From the NCBI GenBank assembly GCA_017993835.1, contig JAGOLX010000009.1, positions 91,060 through 155,059 of the forward strand: DNA of 64,000 bases. The letters run 5' to 3'. This DNA is from Phycisphaerae bacterium (GTDB taxonomy: Bacteria; Planctomycetota; Phycisphaerae; Sedimentisphaerales; Anaerobacaceae). Of this stretch, positions 8,392 through 17,469 are shown in pieces. The stretch's first letter is position 1; every line of letters starts with the position of its first letter. The notes beneath the pieces were generated by a model that was given only the letters and a program-made list of their open reading frames with translations, did not search any database and was not told the DNA's origin. The translations under genes and the position numbers were made by a program.

Positions 8392-9291
8392 CTACAAGTC
8401 AATCGCGTCCTTCTGACCAACACCGGCCGTGGTGAGAGGCTGCGCGTTCTGGACCTTCGGGATTCGCTGGAAGGAGAGTCGATAGCCTTCGTAGACGGCC
8501 AGGCCGTAGAACAGAATGTCCAGGGGATGGAACGTGTCGATCGTCAGTCGGACAATGGCAAGCGGATTGCCTCGTGCCAGCACGGCGGTCGTGGAAAGTT
8601 CCGCCTCCCGCGCAATGAGCATGCAGTTGGTCAGATGACTGCCGAGCAGGCAGCCGAGGAGAACCATCGCGGCGCCCAGCCAACCGAAGGACTTGTCGAA
8701 ACCCCTGCCAAGCACGCGGACCACGCTGCTGACCAGCAGACCCACGACGATCGCCATCCAGGCAATGTGGAGGTTCGTCATGGTGGTGACGACAGCCCAC
8801 AGCATGGCACCGACCACGGCGGCCAACAAGCCGCCGGCGGCTGCCACCGGGAAACTCTGTCTGCCCTGCAGTTCCGCGATCGGCTGCTCGACGCCGGCCG
8901 CATCCTGGGGGGCCGGTGCCGTCGCGTCAAGCTCAGTGCAGCCCGGCGCTCCGTCATAGATAGGCACCGTGCCCGAATCGTCCGGCATCTCGATCACCGC
9001 GGTCGGAGCAGGCGCGATCGCTAGGCGAGGTCGTGTGCCGGGAGACGGACGCTCGGGCAGAGGTTCCTCGGTCTCGGCCCGCGCGACGTCCGACAGGCAC
9101 CGCCGTTGGGGTTTGGGACCGCAGGATGGTTCATCCGTCTGACCCTGGATGTCGGAGAGTCGTTTGCGCCGCGGTTTGACCTGTGCGGCCGACTCGCCCG
9201 CCGGGGTGGACTCAGTGTTGATGTCCACGAGCGGTTCTTTCTGTGCGGTCGGATCCTGGTGTGACGGATGCTCCTCAAACGCCGGCGCCAT
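8392..9291 (-). CDS. Hypothetical membrane protein with long disordered N-terminus
   Basis: A 299-residue protein I do not recognise. Residues 1-145 are rich in proline, alanine, glutamate and charged residues and look disordered. They include two similar basic motifs, RRKRLSDIQ (about 42-50) and QRRCLSDVA (about 62-70). Residues 148-225 hold about three hydrophobic helices, with a shorter one near 258-272. GGGAGGT lies 7 nt before the ATG, supporting the start. The gene is transcribed away from rmlA. The duplicated RxLSD motif may be a docking or phosphorylation site; that is inference. Confidence 0.7.
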   Translation of the reverse strand: MAPAFEEHPSHQDPTAQKEPLVDINTESTPAGESAAQVKPRRKRLSDIQGQTDEPSCGPKPQRRCLSDVARAETEEPLPERPSPGTRPRLAIAPAPTAVIEMPDDSGTVPIYDGAPGCTELDATAPAPQDAAGVEQPIAELQGRQSFPVAAAGGLLAAVVGAMLWAVVTTMTNLHIAWMAIVVGLLVSSVVRVLGRGFDKSFGWLGAAMVLLGCLLGSHLTNCMLIAREAELSTTAVLARGNPLAIVRLTIDTFHPLDILFYGLAVYEGYRLSFQRIPKVQNAQPLTTAGVGQKDAIDL

Positions 9292-9678
9292 AACTGACCT
9301 CCCACATCAAAAACGCGACACGGCGGACATCCTGTGTGTCCTCGATAATCGGCACAGGGCCCCGTGAGATCCGCCGCCTCTGACACGAGTTATCGGTCCC
9401 ATGTCGCATCGGACGTCCGACGGGCAGAGAACCGCTCTCTGTAAGAGATAAGAAACGACGCGGTTTCCGGCAAACCGCGGGGTTCAGGCGGATGGTCTGC
9501 CGGGTGTGTTTTTGCTGGAGTCGTTCCAGGGGGGTGCCGATAAGGTGGGTGGCGGCCAGACGGCGTGCGTCCCTGCGTCCGAGAGATCGTGCCGACATGG
9601 GGTCCTTCCGGCGTCCTTGACGTCGTGCGGATCGAGGCATAGAATCTGGCCGGTTCATTATGGATTGGAGAACGCGTT
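9292..9678. other. Divergent intergenic region, 387 bp
   Basis: This separates the hypothetical membrane protein (minus) from rmlA (plus). The only structured signal I see is the rmlA promoter at 9617-9645. The rest is GC-rich with stop codons in all frames and shows no convincing small gene, RNA or repeat. Confidence 0.6.
9617..9645 (+). promoter_or_regulatory. Sigma-70-like promoter of the rml operon
   Basis: TTGACG (9617-9622), 17 bp, TAGAAT (9640-9645). The expected start is near 9652, leaving a 27-nt leader that contains GGAG 8 nt before the rmlA ATG. Confidence 0.8.
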
Positions 9679-10404
9679 ATGGGTCTCAGAGGCGTTGTGC
9701 TCGCAGGCGGCACCGGCTCGCGACTGCGGCCGTTGACGAAAGTGACCAACAAGCACCTGCTCCCGGTGGGTTCCAAGCCGATGATCTACTACCCCATTGA
9801 GAAGCTCACGTCCGTCGGGATCGAGGAGATCCTGATTGTGACGGGTGTCGAGCACATGGGCAGCGTGGTCGGCTCGCTCGGCTCGGGGCGGGAGTTCGGT
9901 TGCCGGTTCACCTACAAGGTTCAGGACGAGGCCGGCGGGATCGCCCAGGCTCTTGGGCTGGCCGAGAACTTCGCCAATGGTCAGCCGCTGGCGGTGATCC
10001 TCGGCGACAATCTCTTCCAGTCGAATCTCAAGCCGCACGCGGAGCGGTTCCTCGCCCAGGGCGGCGGCGCTCGCGTGCTGCTCAAACAGGTTTCTGATCC
10101 CCATCGCTTCGGCGTCGCCGAGATCCGCGACGGCAAGGTCGTCGGGATCGAGGAGAAGCCCAAGCAGCCCAAATCCGACTACGCGATCACCGGCATCTAC
10201 TTCTATGACGGCGAAGTCTTCGACATCATTCGGATGCTCAAACCCTCCGGCCGCGGAGAGTTGGAGATCACCGACGTGAACAACTGGTACGTTCGCAAGA
10301 ACCGCCTGGGGTGCGACTTCCTCGAGGGTTGGTGGACGGACGCCGGCACGTTTGAATCGCTGGTGCGAGCCAACGAACTGGTTATCCGGGAGCCGCCGAA
10401 ATGA
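9679..10404 (+). CDS. rmlA: Glucose-1-phosphate thymidylyltransferase (short RmlA type)
   Basis: A 241-residue sugar-1-phosphate nucleotidyltransferase. The signature VVLAGGTGSRLRPLT at residues 6-20 binds the nucleotide phosphates. KHLLPVGSKPM (about 25-35), GDNLF (about 111-115, metal-binding aspartate) and EEKPKQPKS (about 157-165) follow. It makes dTDP-glucose from glucose-1-phosphate and dTTP, the first step to dTDP-rhamnose. At 241 residues it lacks the C-terminal dimer/allosteric tail of the roughly 290-residue enterobacterial RmlA, so feedback control may differ. It opens a four-gene operon and overlaps the next gene by 4 bp. Confidence 0.9.
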   Translation: MGLRGVVLAGGTGSRLRPLTKVTNKHLLPVGSKPMIYYPIEKLTSVGIEEILIVTGVEHMGSVVGSLGSGREFGCRFTYKVQDEAGGIAQALGLAENFANGQPLAVILGDNLFQSNLKPHAERFLAQGGGARVLLKQVSDPHRFGVAEIRDGKVVGIEEKPKQPKSDYAITGIYFYDGEVFDIIRMLKPSGRGELEITDVNNWYVRKNRLGCDFLEGWWTDAGTFESLVRANELVIREPPK

Positions 10405-10928
10405 CCAAGCAAGTACTGCCCATGAAGGCTGTTCTCGTCGACGAAGGGCTGATTGTCCGCAGCACCGGACGTCTGATCGAGGGCGCGGGCGTCCGTCGGG
10501 CCAAGGTGATTCCCGATGAGCGAGGCCGGCTCGGAGAGATCCTCCGCAACGACGATCCGTGGTTCCAGCAGTTCGGCCAGGTCTACTTCACCACGACCTA
10601 CCCGGGCATGGTGAAGGCATGGCACTATCACGCCAGGCAGTTTGATCATTTCTACGTGATCCGCGGCCTGGTGAAGGTCGGCTTGTACGACGCGAGGCCC
10701 GAGTCGCCCACCCATGGCACCGTCAACGAGGTCTATCTTGGCGAGCACTGTCCGGGTCTGGTGCGGATTCCGCCGGGCGTGCAGCACGGATGGATGTGCG
10801 TCAGCGAGACGGAGGCCTACATCGTCAACGTCGTCTCCGAGGCATACGACTGCAAGAAGCCGGATGAGTTCCGCACCCATCCGCACGACAACGACATTCC
10901 CTACGATTGGACGAGACGGGATGGGTAA
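10401..10928 (+). CDS. rmlC: dTDP-4-dehydrorhamnose 3,5-epimerase family cupin (RmlC-like)
   Basis: A 175-residue cupin of the RmlC family, expected to epimerise C3 and C5 of dTDP-4-keto-6-deoxyglucose. The barrel contains the candidate catalytic histidine in AWHYH (about 73-77), the conserved IPPGVQHGW (about 124-132), and a C-terminal DNDIPYDW like the DxDLxIxW of true RmlC. The usual arginine of RGLH is a lysine here (VKAWH), and the N-terminus differs, so this is a divergent subfamily and the exact product sugar is uncertain. It is translationally coupled to rmlA (ATGA overlap) and overlaps rmlD by 8 bp. Confidence 0.8.
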   Translation: MTKQVLPMKAVLVDEGLIVRSTGRLIEGAGVRRAKVIPDERGRLGEILRNDDPWFQQFGQVYFTTTYPGMVKAWHYHARQFDHFYVIRGLVKVGLYDARPESPTHGTVNEVYLGEHCPGLVRIPPGVQHGWMCVSETEAYIVNVVSEAYDCKKPDEFRTHPHDNDIPYDWTRRDG

Positions 10929-11766
10929 GCACGTGGTAGCCCTGCTCGGAGGTCGGGGTATGCTCGGGACCGAATTGGCCGCAGCATGCCGTCGTCGCGG
11001 GTATGAGGTCCGCGTCCACGATCTGCCCGAGTTCGATATTTCCGATATGGAGCATCTGAGAAAAGCGGCGAACGACGCCGACGTGATCGTCAACTGCGCC
11101 GCATATACCAATGTCGATGGCGCGGAGAGCCAATCGCAGCTCGCGCATCGCGTGAACGCGGAGGCGGTCGGTCGCCTGGGCGAAGTGGCGAGCAAGAGCG
11201 GCAAGTGGGTGCTGCACTTCGGCACGGACTTCGTCTTCGACGGCCGCCTGGATCGACCCTACGTCGAGACCGACGAACCGAATCCGATCAGTGAATATGG
11301 TCGCAGCAAGCTGGCGGGCGAGAGACTGCTGCAGGCCAGCGGCTGTGCTCATTGCATCGTCCGTCTGGAGTGGACCTACGGCCCAAACGGTAACAACTTC
11401 ATCACAAAGCTCATCCAGCGTGCGACGGCCAACGGCGCCGTCTCCGTCGTGGAGGACCAGGTCGGCGCCCCGACCGCGGTCGCCGAGGTGGCCAAGATCG
11501 CATGTCGGATGATGGAAGGGCGGATCACCGGGCTCTATCATTTTGCGAGCGCCGGGTACGCAAGCCGCTACGATGTCGCGGCGTTCGTCTTCGATCGTTT
11601 GTTGCGACCGGTCGACCTGCGGCCGTGCCGGACCTCCGACTACCCGTCGCCCGCGGCCCGGCCGTTGAACAGCCGGTTCCACTGCGGCAAGATCCAGGCC
11701 ATCCTGGACGCGCCCATCGCGCCCTGGCAGGAGCCGCTGGAACTCTACTTGAGGCAACTACAATGA
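10921..11766 (+). CDS. rmlD: dTDP-4-dehydrorhamnose reductase
   Basis: A 281-residue short-chain dehydrogenase/reductase. LLGGRGMLG (about 8-16) is the NAD(P)-binding glycine motif. NCAAYTNVDGAE (about 59-70) is typical of RmlD. TDFVFDG (about 101-107) and YGRSK (about 123-127) supply the Thr-Tyr-Lys catalytic set. It reduces the 4-keto group to complete dTDP-rhamnose. ATG 10921 is used; the frame extends upstream but overlaps rmlC there. It overlaps rmlC by 8 bp and rmlB by 4 bp. Confidence 0.88.
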   Translation: MGKHVVALLGGRGMLGTELAAACRRRGYEVRVHDLPEFDISDMEHLRKAANDADVIVNCAAYTNVDGAESQSQLAHRVNAEAVGRLGEVASKSGKWVLHFGTDFVFDGRLDRPYVETDEPNPISEYGRSKLAGERLLQASGCAHCIVRLEWTYGPNGNNFITKLIQRATANGAVSVVEDQVGAPTAVAEVAKIACRMMEGRITGLYHFASAGYASRYDVAAFVFDRLLRPVDLRPCRTSDYPSPAARPLNSRFHCGKIQAILDAPIAPWQEPLELYLRQLQ

Positions 11767-12776
11767 AGAGCATTCTCGTCACAGGCGGCGCCGGCTTCAT
11801 CGGGAGCAACTTCATCCGGATGGTGCTCGCGGAACATCCCGACATCCACGTCGTGAACCTCGACAAGCTGACCTACGCGGGCAACCTGGAGAACCTCGTG
11901 GAGGTCCAGGACTGCGAGCGGTACGAGTTCGTGCACGGGGACATCCTGGACGGCCCTCTCGTCGAGAGGCTGATCGACGAGCACGAGATCGACACGGTCG
12001 TCAACTTCGCGGCCGAGAGCCACGTGGATCGCTCCATCACCGGGCCCAAGATCTTCATCGAGACCAATGTCACCGGCACCCTGACGCTGCTTCAGGTCGC
12101 CCGGGACAAGGGGATCGAGCGATTCCTCCAGGTCTCGACGGACGAAGTCTACGGATCACTGGGGTCCGAGGGCAAGTTCACCGAGCAGACCCCGTTGAGC
12201 CCGAACTCGCCGTATTCCGCGAGCAAAGCGGCGGCGGATCACCTGGTCCGGGCCTTCGGGCACACCTTCGGTCTCAAGTACAGCATCACGCGGTGCTCGA
12301 ACAACTACGGCCCGTATCAGTTCCCCGAGAAGCTCATTCCGTTGATGATCCACAACGCCCTGCACGACAAAGAGCTGCCCGTCTACGGCGACGGCCTGCA
12401 GGTCCGCGACTGGCTCTACGTCTACGACCACTGCACCGCCATCTGGCGGGTCTTGGAGCGGGCCGAGCCGGGCGAGGTCTTCAACATCGGCGGCTGCAAC
12501 GAGAAGACGAACCTCGAAGTGCTCGACATCATCCTGAGCCGGCTCAACAAGCCCCAGAGTCTGATCCGCCACGTGAAGGACCGGCCCGGTCACGACCGCC
12601 GGTACGCCATCGACGCGGACAAGATCATCACGCAACTGGGCTGGAAGCCCTCCGTCACGTTCGAACAGGGCATCGCCAAGACTATCGACTGGTATCTCGG
12701 CCAGGGGAAGTGGCTCGCCAACGTCGTCTCCGGCCAGTATCAGCAGTACTACGAGAGGATGTACGCGGGCCGCTGA
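11763..12776 (+). CDS. rmlB: dTDP-glucose 4,6-dehydratase
   Basis: A 337-residue extended SDR enzyme that converts dTDP-glucose to dTDP-4-keto-6-deoxyglucose with bound NAD. GGAGFIG (about 8-14) binds NAD. STDEVYG (about 125-131) carries the Thr, Asp and Glu of the dehydratase active site, and YSASKAAADH (about 151-160) the Tyr/Lys pair. SNNYGPYQFPEKLIP is diagnostic. The length matches the family. The start overlaps the rmlD stop (ATGA), so all four rml genes are translationally coupled. It ends 20 bp from the convergent kinase gene. Confidence 0.93.
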   Translation: MKSILVTGGAGFIGSNFIRMVLAEHPDIHVVNLDKLTYAGNLENLVEVQDCERYEFVHGDILDGPLVERLIDEHEIDTVVNFAAESHVDRSITGPKIFIETNVTGTLTLLQVARDKGIERFLQVSTDEVYGSLGSEGKFTEQTPLSPNSPYSASKAAADHLVRAFGHTFGLKYSITRCSNNYGPYQFPEKLIPLMIHNALHDKELPVYGDGLQVRDWLYVYDHCTAIWRVLERAEPGEVFNIGGCNEKTNLEVLDIILSRLNKPQSLIRHVKDRPGHDRRYAIDADKIITQLGWKPSVTFEQGIAKTIDWYLGQGKWLANVVSGQYQQYYERMYAGR

Positions 12777-12796
12777 GCGGCGCAGTCTCGTTGAAT

Positions 12797-14293
12797 TCAC
12801 TTCCTGGAATTGCTGCTATTGATCCACGAAAGCAGACGACGCCGGGTGACCGCCATGATCTTGCGAGCATACCCTTCGCGGTTGCGGCGCACCGAGGGGT
12901 TCAGAAGAAGGTAGGGCAGGAAGAACCGCATGCGGTCCGTGTTGCTGATTCCCCGAGGCAGCATGTTGATCTGCACGAGATTCTTACGCCGCAGGCGGCT
13001 GCGAAGGTATCGGTGCTTGCGGGTCCGCTCGTTGTCGATGAGAAAGAACTCCCAGCGGTCCTCTTTTTTCCGCACGAGCACATTGCCCGGTCTCAGGTCG
13101 CCATGCACGATGCCTGTGCGGTGCATTCGTCCGACGGTCAACCCGAACTGTCGGAGCAGGTCTCGCCTCTCGCGGAGCGAGCAGGGCGCCGGTTCGTCGG
13201 GCGCCGGCATGAGGTACTTCTGGATCGGCATAGCGCCTTGTACCTCGCACGTGGCCATGAAGCAGCGAGACGTCCCGGCACGGCGGGACGAAGCACGTGA
13301 GTCGGCAATCCTGCGTTTGATGTTCCCGGCGGCAACGACCTGCGGGGCCTGAAACCCGTGCTCGCCGAGCATCCGCGAGGCCCTCATAGCCCGCACCGCC
13401 CGGCTGGAACGCAGCGTCTGTTTGAGCGGGTCCCAGACGGACCGGTCCAGATACTCCTTCCAGTAGAGGTTCGTCGGCGCGTCATTGAAGGACGCGGTGA
13501 TCCGGCGCACGCGAGAGGTGCTCGCGGACGGGATGGGCTGGGCCTGGAATCGCTCGTCGAGTGCCTGCGACCCGCCCGAGAGAGCTTCCTCCAATTCACG
13601 AGTGGGGAAATCCGGGTTCAACCACACGACACCTCCGGCTCGCTGGACCCTGATGAACTCCGCATTGGGCCGATTCGCATTCTGCGTGCCCGCCAACTCC
13701 GGGATCAATCCCGCAACGTCGCTTCGGCGCATCAGGTGGCTCAGCCAGCCCGATCTGCGGAACTGGACGCCGTCCGGATCGGTCAACAGAATGCGTCCTT
13801 TGTCGCAGAGAATGCCATTTGCCTGCGTCTTCCGCGATCCGACGCGATCCAGCAGTCGCACGGCCTGACGGAGGAGACGCCGCCTGCGCCCTTCGGACAC
13901 GGACGCGTCGCCCAGAACGGCAGCGAGGGTCGGCCGATCCAGATGCTCCTGGACAAACCATGACTCCCACAACAGCGGACCACGACGGCGGTCGATACAG
14001 GCCAGCGGCCGGGCGGTCGGAATCCGCAGTGCAACGAGTCGGTGGCTGGCGGCCCAGGCACGCTGGGCCCGCGAACCGACGAACGTCTCGTAGAGCGAGC
14101 GAATCAGGCTGGTGTGCCCGTACCGCCGGAGAGTTACCTCGCGACCTCGCCATATCGTGTGATACACGTCGGCGCGGGCGCCTCGTCTGACGAGGTGGGC
14201 GTCGTCGAGACTCACGGCGAGTTCATCCGCCATGCGGGAGAGATCCGCCTGTGTCGGGCCGTCGTTCTGTGCTTGTCCCCGGTCGCTGGTCAT
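12797..14293 (-). CDS. Tandem WaaP/Kdo-kinase-like protein (LPS core kinase family)
   Basis: A 498-residue protein made of two kinase-like halves. The C-terminal half (about 265-495) is a good LPS-kinase/RIO-like domain: lysine in NLYWKEYL, catalytic loop IVHGDLRPGNVLV, and metal-binding FFLIDNERT. The N-terminal half (about 30-230) has the same layout in degenerate form: VTLRRYG, FVQEHL, then GILCDKGRILLTDPDGVQ without the HGDL aspartate. The first half is therefore probably a pseudokinase. It is last in the operon GT9-lpxD-lpxI and 36 bp after lpxI, which supports phosphorylation of an LPS inner-core sugar at the membrane face. Confidence 0.8.
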   Translation of the reverse strand: MTSDRGQAQNDGPTQADLSRMADELAVSLDDAHLVRRGARADVYHTIWRGREVTLRRYGHTSLIRSLYETFVGSRAQRAWAASHRLVALRIPTARPLACIDRRRGPLLWESWFVQEHLDRPTLAAVLGDASVSEGRRRRLLRQAVRLLDRVGSRKTQANGILCDKGRILLTDPDGVQFRRSGWLSHLMRRSDVAGLIPELAGTQNANRPNAEFIRVQRAGGVVWLNPDFPTRELEEALSGGSQALDERFQAQPIPSASTSRVRRITASFNDAPTNLYWKEYLDRSVWDPLKQTLRSSRAVRAMRASRMLGEHGFQAPQVVAAGNIKRRIADSRASSRRAGTSRCFMATCEVQGAMPIQKYLMPAPDEPAPCSLRERRDLLRQFGLTVGRMHRTGIVHGDLRPGNVLVRKKEDRWEFFLIDNERTRKHRYLRSRLRRKNLVQINMLPRGISNTDRMRFFLPYLLLNPSVRRNREGYARKIMAVTRRRLLSWINSSNSRK

Positions 14294-14329
14294 GGAATCG
14301 CGTCGATTGCCTCGCTCTTGCGGAAGCCG

Positions 14330-15193
14330 TCACCATCCGACGATGCAGACCCCCAGCTCATCGGCGAGCGCCAGCGTCTGCGGCTTGTCGAGGACGAGGG
14401 TCTTGCCCGCCTCGACGACGAGGCACTTGCCCCCGCCGGCAGCCAGGTCCCGGATGGTCTGGGGCCCCACGCAGGGCACATCGAATCGCATGTCCTGCGC
14501 CGGCTTGGCGGTCTTGATCAGCGTCCAGCCCCCGGCCTTGCAGAACTGGCCCGCCCGCTTGACCATTTCCGCGGTCCCCTCGATGGCCTCGACCGCGATC
14601 ACTTCCCGTTCCTTGACCGCGATCGCCTGGCCGATGTCGAGTTCGCCGAGCTTCTTGGCGAGCGGCCAGCCGAACTCGATGTCGTGCTCGATCTGTGTCC
14701 CCGGTTTGTGTCGCGTCATCACGCCGGCGTCGGCAAGATATTCCTCGCAGTACATGGTGGAATTCTCCAGGACCACGCCGCCGCTGGCCAGTTCCGCGGC
14801 CAGCGCCGACAGCAGGGTGTCCGTCTGTTTCGATTTGCCTCGCAGCCGCCAGTAGTAGATGCGAAAGGCCCGCCAGTCCGGCAGGTATCGCAGGATTCGC
14901 CACGGGGTGAACAGGTGCGACTTTGTGACCTGCCCGACCATGACGGCGCGGGTCACGCCGTGCTTGCGGAGCTTGCGAATCCAACTGCCTGGACGTGCGA
15001 CCGCGACGGGCTGGAAGACGTCCACCTCGCCGGCCAGGGGCTCATCGACGTACCCGGCCAGACCGACGCAAACGACCCGCAGACCGTGCCGTCTGGCCCC
15101 AGCGGCAACCATGAACGGCAGTCGGCCGCCCCCAGCGATCAGGCCGACCACCTGTGGCTTGTCGCCGGCCTCGTTGCATCGAAGAACGCTCAC
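14330..15193 (-). CDS. lpxI: UDP-2,3-diacylglucosamine pyrophosphatase LpxI
   Basis: A 287-residue DUF1009/LpxI protein that hydrolyses UDP-2,3-diacylglucosamine to lipid X and UMP in lipid A synthesis. Family motifs are GLIAGGGRLPFM (about 17-28), VMVGQVTKSHLF (about 84-95), KSKQTDTLLSALA (about 119-131), and DMRFDVPCVGPQTI (about 232-245), which contains the catalytic aspartate. It starts with GTG overlapping the lpxD stop (GTGA), so the two consecutive pathway enzymes are translationally coupled. Using LpxI rather than LpxH is the usual choice outside beta- and gammaproteobacteria. Confidence 0.9.
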   Translation of the reverse strand: MSVLRCNEAGDKPQVVGLIAGGGRLPFMVAAGARRHGLRVVCVGLAGYVDEPLAGEVDVFQPVAVARPGSWIRKLRKHGVTRAVMVGQVTKSHLFTPWRILRYLPDWRAFRIYYWRLRGKSKQTDTLLSALAAELASGGVVLENSTMYCEEYLADAGVMTRHKPGTQIEHDIEFGWPLAKKLGELDIGQAIAVKEREVIAVEAIEGTAEMVKRAGQFCKAGGWTLIKTAKPAQDMRFDVPCVGPQTIRDLAAGGGKCLVVEAGKTLVLDKPQTLALADELGVCIVGW

Positions 15194-16284
15194 TCGACAT
15201 CCTGCGGCTCGGCCGAGTCCGTGGGCCGAGCCTCCAAAGCGGCTGCAATCTTCTCCAGTTGGTTCTGCAAATCCCGAATATCCTGTCGGATCTGCGGCAG
15301 ATACGGGATCATGGCGTACGCACGCCGCGCCCGGTTCATGTCAACAGCAGGAGCGCCGGCCACGATCTGGCCGTCCGCGACATTGTTGATGACGCCCGCT
15401 TGCGCCGCGACGGTGACATTGTCGCCAAGGGCGATATGACCGACGACGCCGACCTGGCCGCCGAGCGTGCAGTGGTGCCCGAGCGTGGCGGACCCCGCGA
15501 TGCCTACCTGCGCTACGATGAGGCAGTGCGGGCCGATTCGCGTGCCGTGCCCGATGGTCACGAGGTCGCCCAGCTTGCTTCCCTGGCCGATGACTGTGTC
15601 GGAGAGCGTCCCTCGTTCGATGCTGCTGCACGCTCCGATTTCCACGTCGTCTTCCACGATCACCCCGCCGATCTGCGGAATCTTGTGATGCACGCCCTTG
15701 TGGGTGGCGAAGCCGAACCCGTCGCTTCCGACGGTCGAGTTTGCGTGGATGAGGACCCGCCTGCCGATCCGACATCTCTCATAGACGACCGCGTTCGCGT
15801 GGATGATGGTGTCGTCGCCGATCTCGGCGCCCTCGCCGATGTACGCACACGGATAGACCACGCATCCCCGACCGATCTGGGCGCCGGACGCCACGGTCGC
15901 GAAATCGTGGATCTGGCAGTCCTCGCCGATCTGTGCGTCCGGGGCGATCGCGGCGCGCGGGCTGATGCCCACGACCTGGTGCTTGCGCTGGCCGTACAGG
16001 AGGACCAGGACCTGGCTGAACGCGAAATAGGGATCCTCGACCACCAGCAGCGGCACGCGGGCCTCCGCGATCTCTTGACCGACGATCAATGCGCTGGCCC
16101 TCGTGGTCTCCAGTTGCCTCGTGTACTTGCGGTTGACGAGGAAACTGATGTCGCCCTCGCGGGCCTCGCTCAGCGTTGCGGCGCCGAGGATGGTCGTGTC
16201 CGGGTCGCCGCACAGTTGTCCGCCAACGTGTTCGGCGATCTCACGAAGTGTTCGTTTCTGGGTCGAATTGTCCATCGAATCCAT
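15190..16284 (-). CDS. lpxD: UDP-3-O-(3-hydroxyacyl)glucosamine N-acyltransferase LpxD
   Basis: A 364-residue LpxD that adds the second hydroxyacyl chain in lipid A synthesis. The N-terminal uridine-binding domain spans about residues 10-100. It is followed by a left-handed beta-helix of hexapeptide repeats (about 105-325), with HKIPQIG, EIGACSSIERG and the catalytic histidine in TIGHGTRIG, and a C-terminal acyl-carrier-binding helix. The start at ATG 16284 gives an N-terminus like the family; ATG 16275 is equally possible. A longer in-frame extension to 16662 overlaps the GT9 gene and is rejected. It lies second in the LPS operon. Confidence 0.92.
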   Translation of the reverse strand: MDSMDNSTQKRTLREIAEHVGGQLCGDPDTTILGAATLSEAREGDISFLVNRKYTRQLETTRASALIVGQEIAEARVPLLVVEDPYFAFSQVLVLLYGQRKHQVVGISPRAAIAPDAQIGEDCQIHDFATVASGAQIGRGCVVYPCAYIGEGAEIGDDTIIHANAVVYERCRIGRRVLIHANSTVGSDGFGFATHKGVHHKIPQIGGVIVEDDVEIGACSSIERGTLSDTVIGQGSKLGDLVTIGHGTRIGPHCLIVAQVGIAGSATLGHHCTLGGQVGVVGHIALGDNVTVAAQAGVINNVADGQIVAGAPAVDMNRARRAYAMIPYLPQIRQDIRDLQNQLEKIAAALEARPTDSAEPQDVE

Positions 16285-16408
16285 CGATTGCAGGTATCCA
16301 GCCACCGCGAAGTCAACAACAGCCAAAAACCATATCATACCGGTTGCCGGGCGGCCGTCAACCCGCATTGCAGGACTCAGGACCATGGGGTCAAGACGAT
16401 GGCTTGCG

Positions 16409-17398
16409 TCAGAAGACGAGGTGGTCCAGGACGGTCTGCTGGAGTGTGGCGGAAACCTTGTCGGCGAACCCTTCCGGCTGGCCTCGGACCACCGTGACTC
16501 TCGGCCCGAGGGGCTGGTACACGGCCGGGTCGGTGGGCCCGAACAGGGCGACCGTCCGCAATCCCATGCAGGCGGCCAGGTGGGTGACGCCGCTGTCGTT
16601 GCCGAGGAAGGCGTCCGCACAACTGAGCAGGCCAACCACTTCGGCCAGCGACGGGTGCGCAATGCACCGAGTCACGCTGTGAATCTGAACCTTCTCCGAC
16701 GGGCGAAGCCGCTCCACCTCCGCGGGTCCCAGCAGAAAGAGCACCTCGACCTCGGGGCCGCGGAGCGTTCGCGCGACGTTCAGGAAGTTCTCCAGATACC
16801 AGCACTTCTCCCGCCCGCCGCTGCCCGGCTGAATCACCACGAGTCTCTTGGCCAGGTCGATGCCTGCCTGTTCGAGCATCTCGACGCCGCGGTCCCGATC
16901 GGCGTCGGCGACCCGGACCTGGATGCTCTTCTTGTCGACGATGGCCTTCTCGAGCGGCAGGCCGCTCTGGCGGGCGAGCTGTTCCGTGTGGTATTCGGTG
17001 ATGTGCTGCGCGTGGCCCGCCGGCGGTTTGAGCGGCAGCGTGACCACCTCTGCGTTCCGGCTGCAATTGGCTGTGAAGATCAGGTTCTGCTCGAAGTCGC
17101 TTCCCGGCTCGCCCAGGAACGTGATGATCCACGAGTAATCGGCGAACAGGTGGATGAGCGGGTCCCGGTCCGCCAGGTCGAATCGGGTCGGCTCCACAAA
17201 CAGCCTGTGCAGATCCAGCGACTCGAGGGAGCGGATGCCGTCGACGCAGCTTCGCTCCGGCAGGATGCCGACGTAATCGGAGTGGCCGACGAGATCGACC
17301 CCGCCCAGATCCAGGGCCTCTCTGACCAGCTTGACTAGGGGCAAGGTCAGGATGCAATCGCCCAGCGCGCCAGGCTGCAGAATCACCGCGCGTTTCAT
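16409..17398 (-). CDS. Glycosyltransferase family 9 (LPS heptosyltransferase-like)
   Basis: A 329-residue ADP-heptose:LPS heptosyltransferase family protein (GT9). ILQPGALGDCILTLP near the N-terminus, VVIQPGSGGREKCW at mid-protein and LGNDSGVTHLAACMG near the C-terminus are the standard acceptor- and donor-domain motifs. Start choice: an in-frame ATG at 17461 exists, but a promoter -10 sits only 9 bp before it, so the mRNA would begin almost at that codon. ATG 17398 (MKRAVILQPG) matches the family start. First gene of the LPS operon; it probably adds an inner-core heptose. Confidence 0.87.
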   Translation of the reverse strand: MKRAVILQPGALGDCILTLPLVKLVREALDLGGVDLVGHSDYVGILPERSCVDGIRSLESLDLHRLFVEPTRFDLADRDPLIHLFADYSWIITFLGEPGSDFEQNLIFTANCSRNAEVVTLPLKPPAGHAQHITEYHTEQLARQSGLPLEKAIVDKKSIQVRVADADRDRGVEMLEQAGIDLAKRLVVIQPGSGGREKCWYLENFLNVARTLRGPEVEVLFLLGPAEVERLRPSEKVQIHSVTRCIAHPSLAEVVGLLSCADAFLGNDSGVTHLAACMGLRTVALFGPTDPAVYQPLGPRVTVVRGQPEGFADKVSATLQQTVLDHLVF

Positions 17399-17469
17399 CT
17401 CTTTGGCCGATCGGGCGCTCTGTACTTCCAGCAAACTCAGAATATCGTTCTCAGCCTGCATCGCGAACC

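Noticed and set aside
16103..17338. 411-residue plus-strand frame across lpxD and GT9
   Set aside because: It would overlap two well-supported genes and shows no domain.
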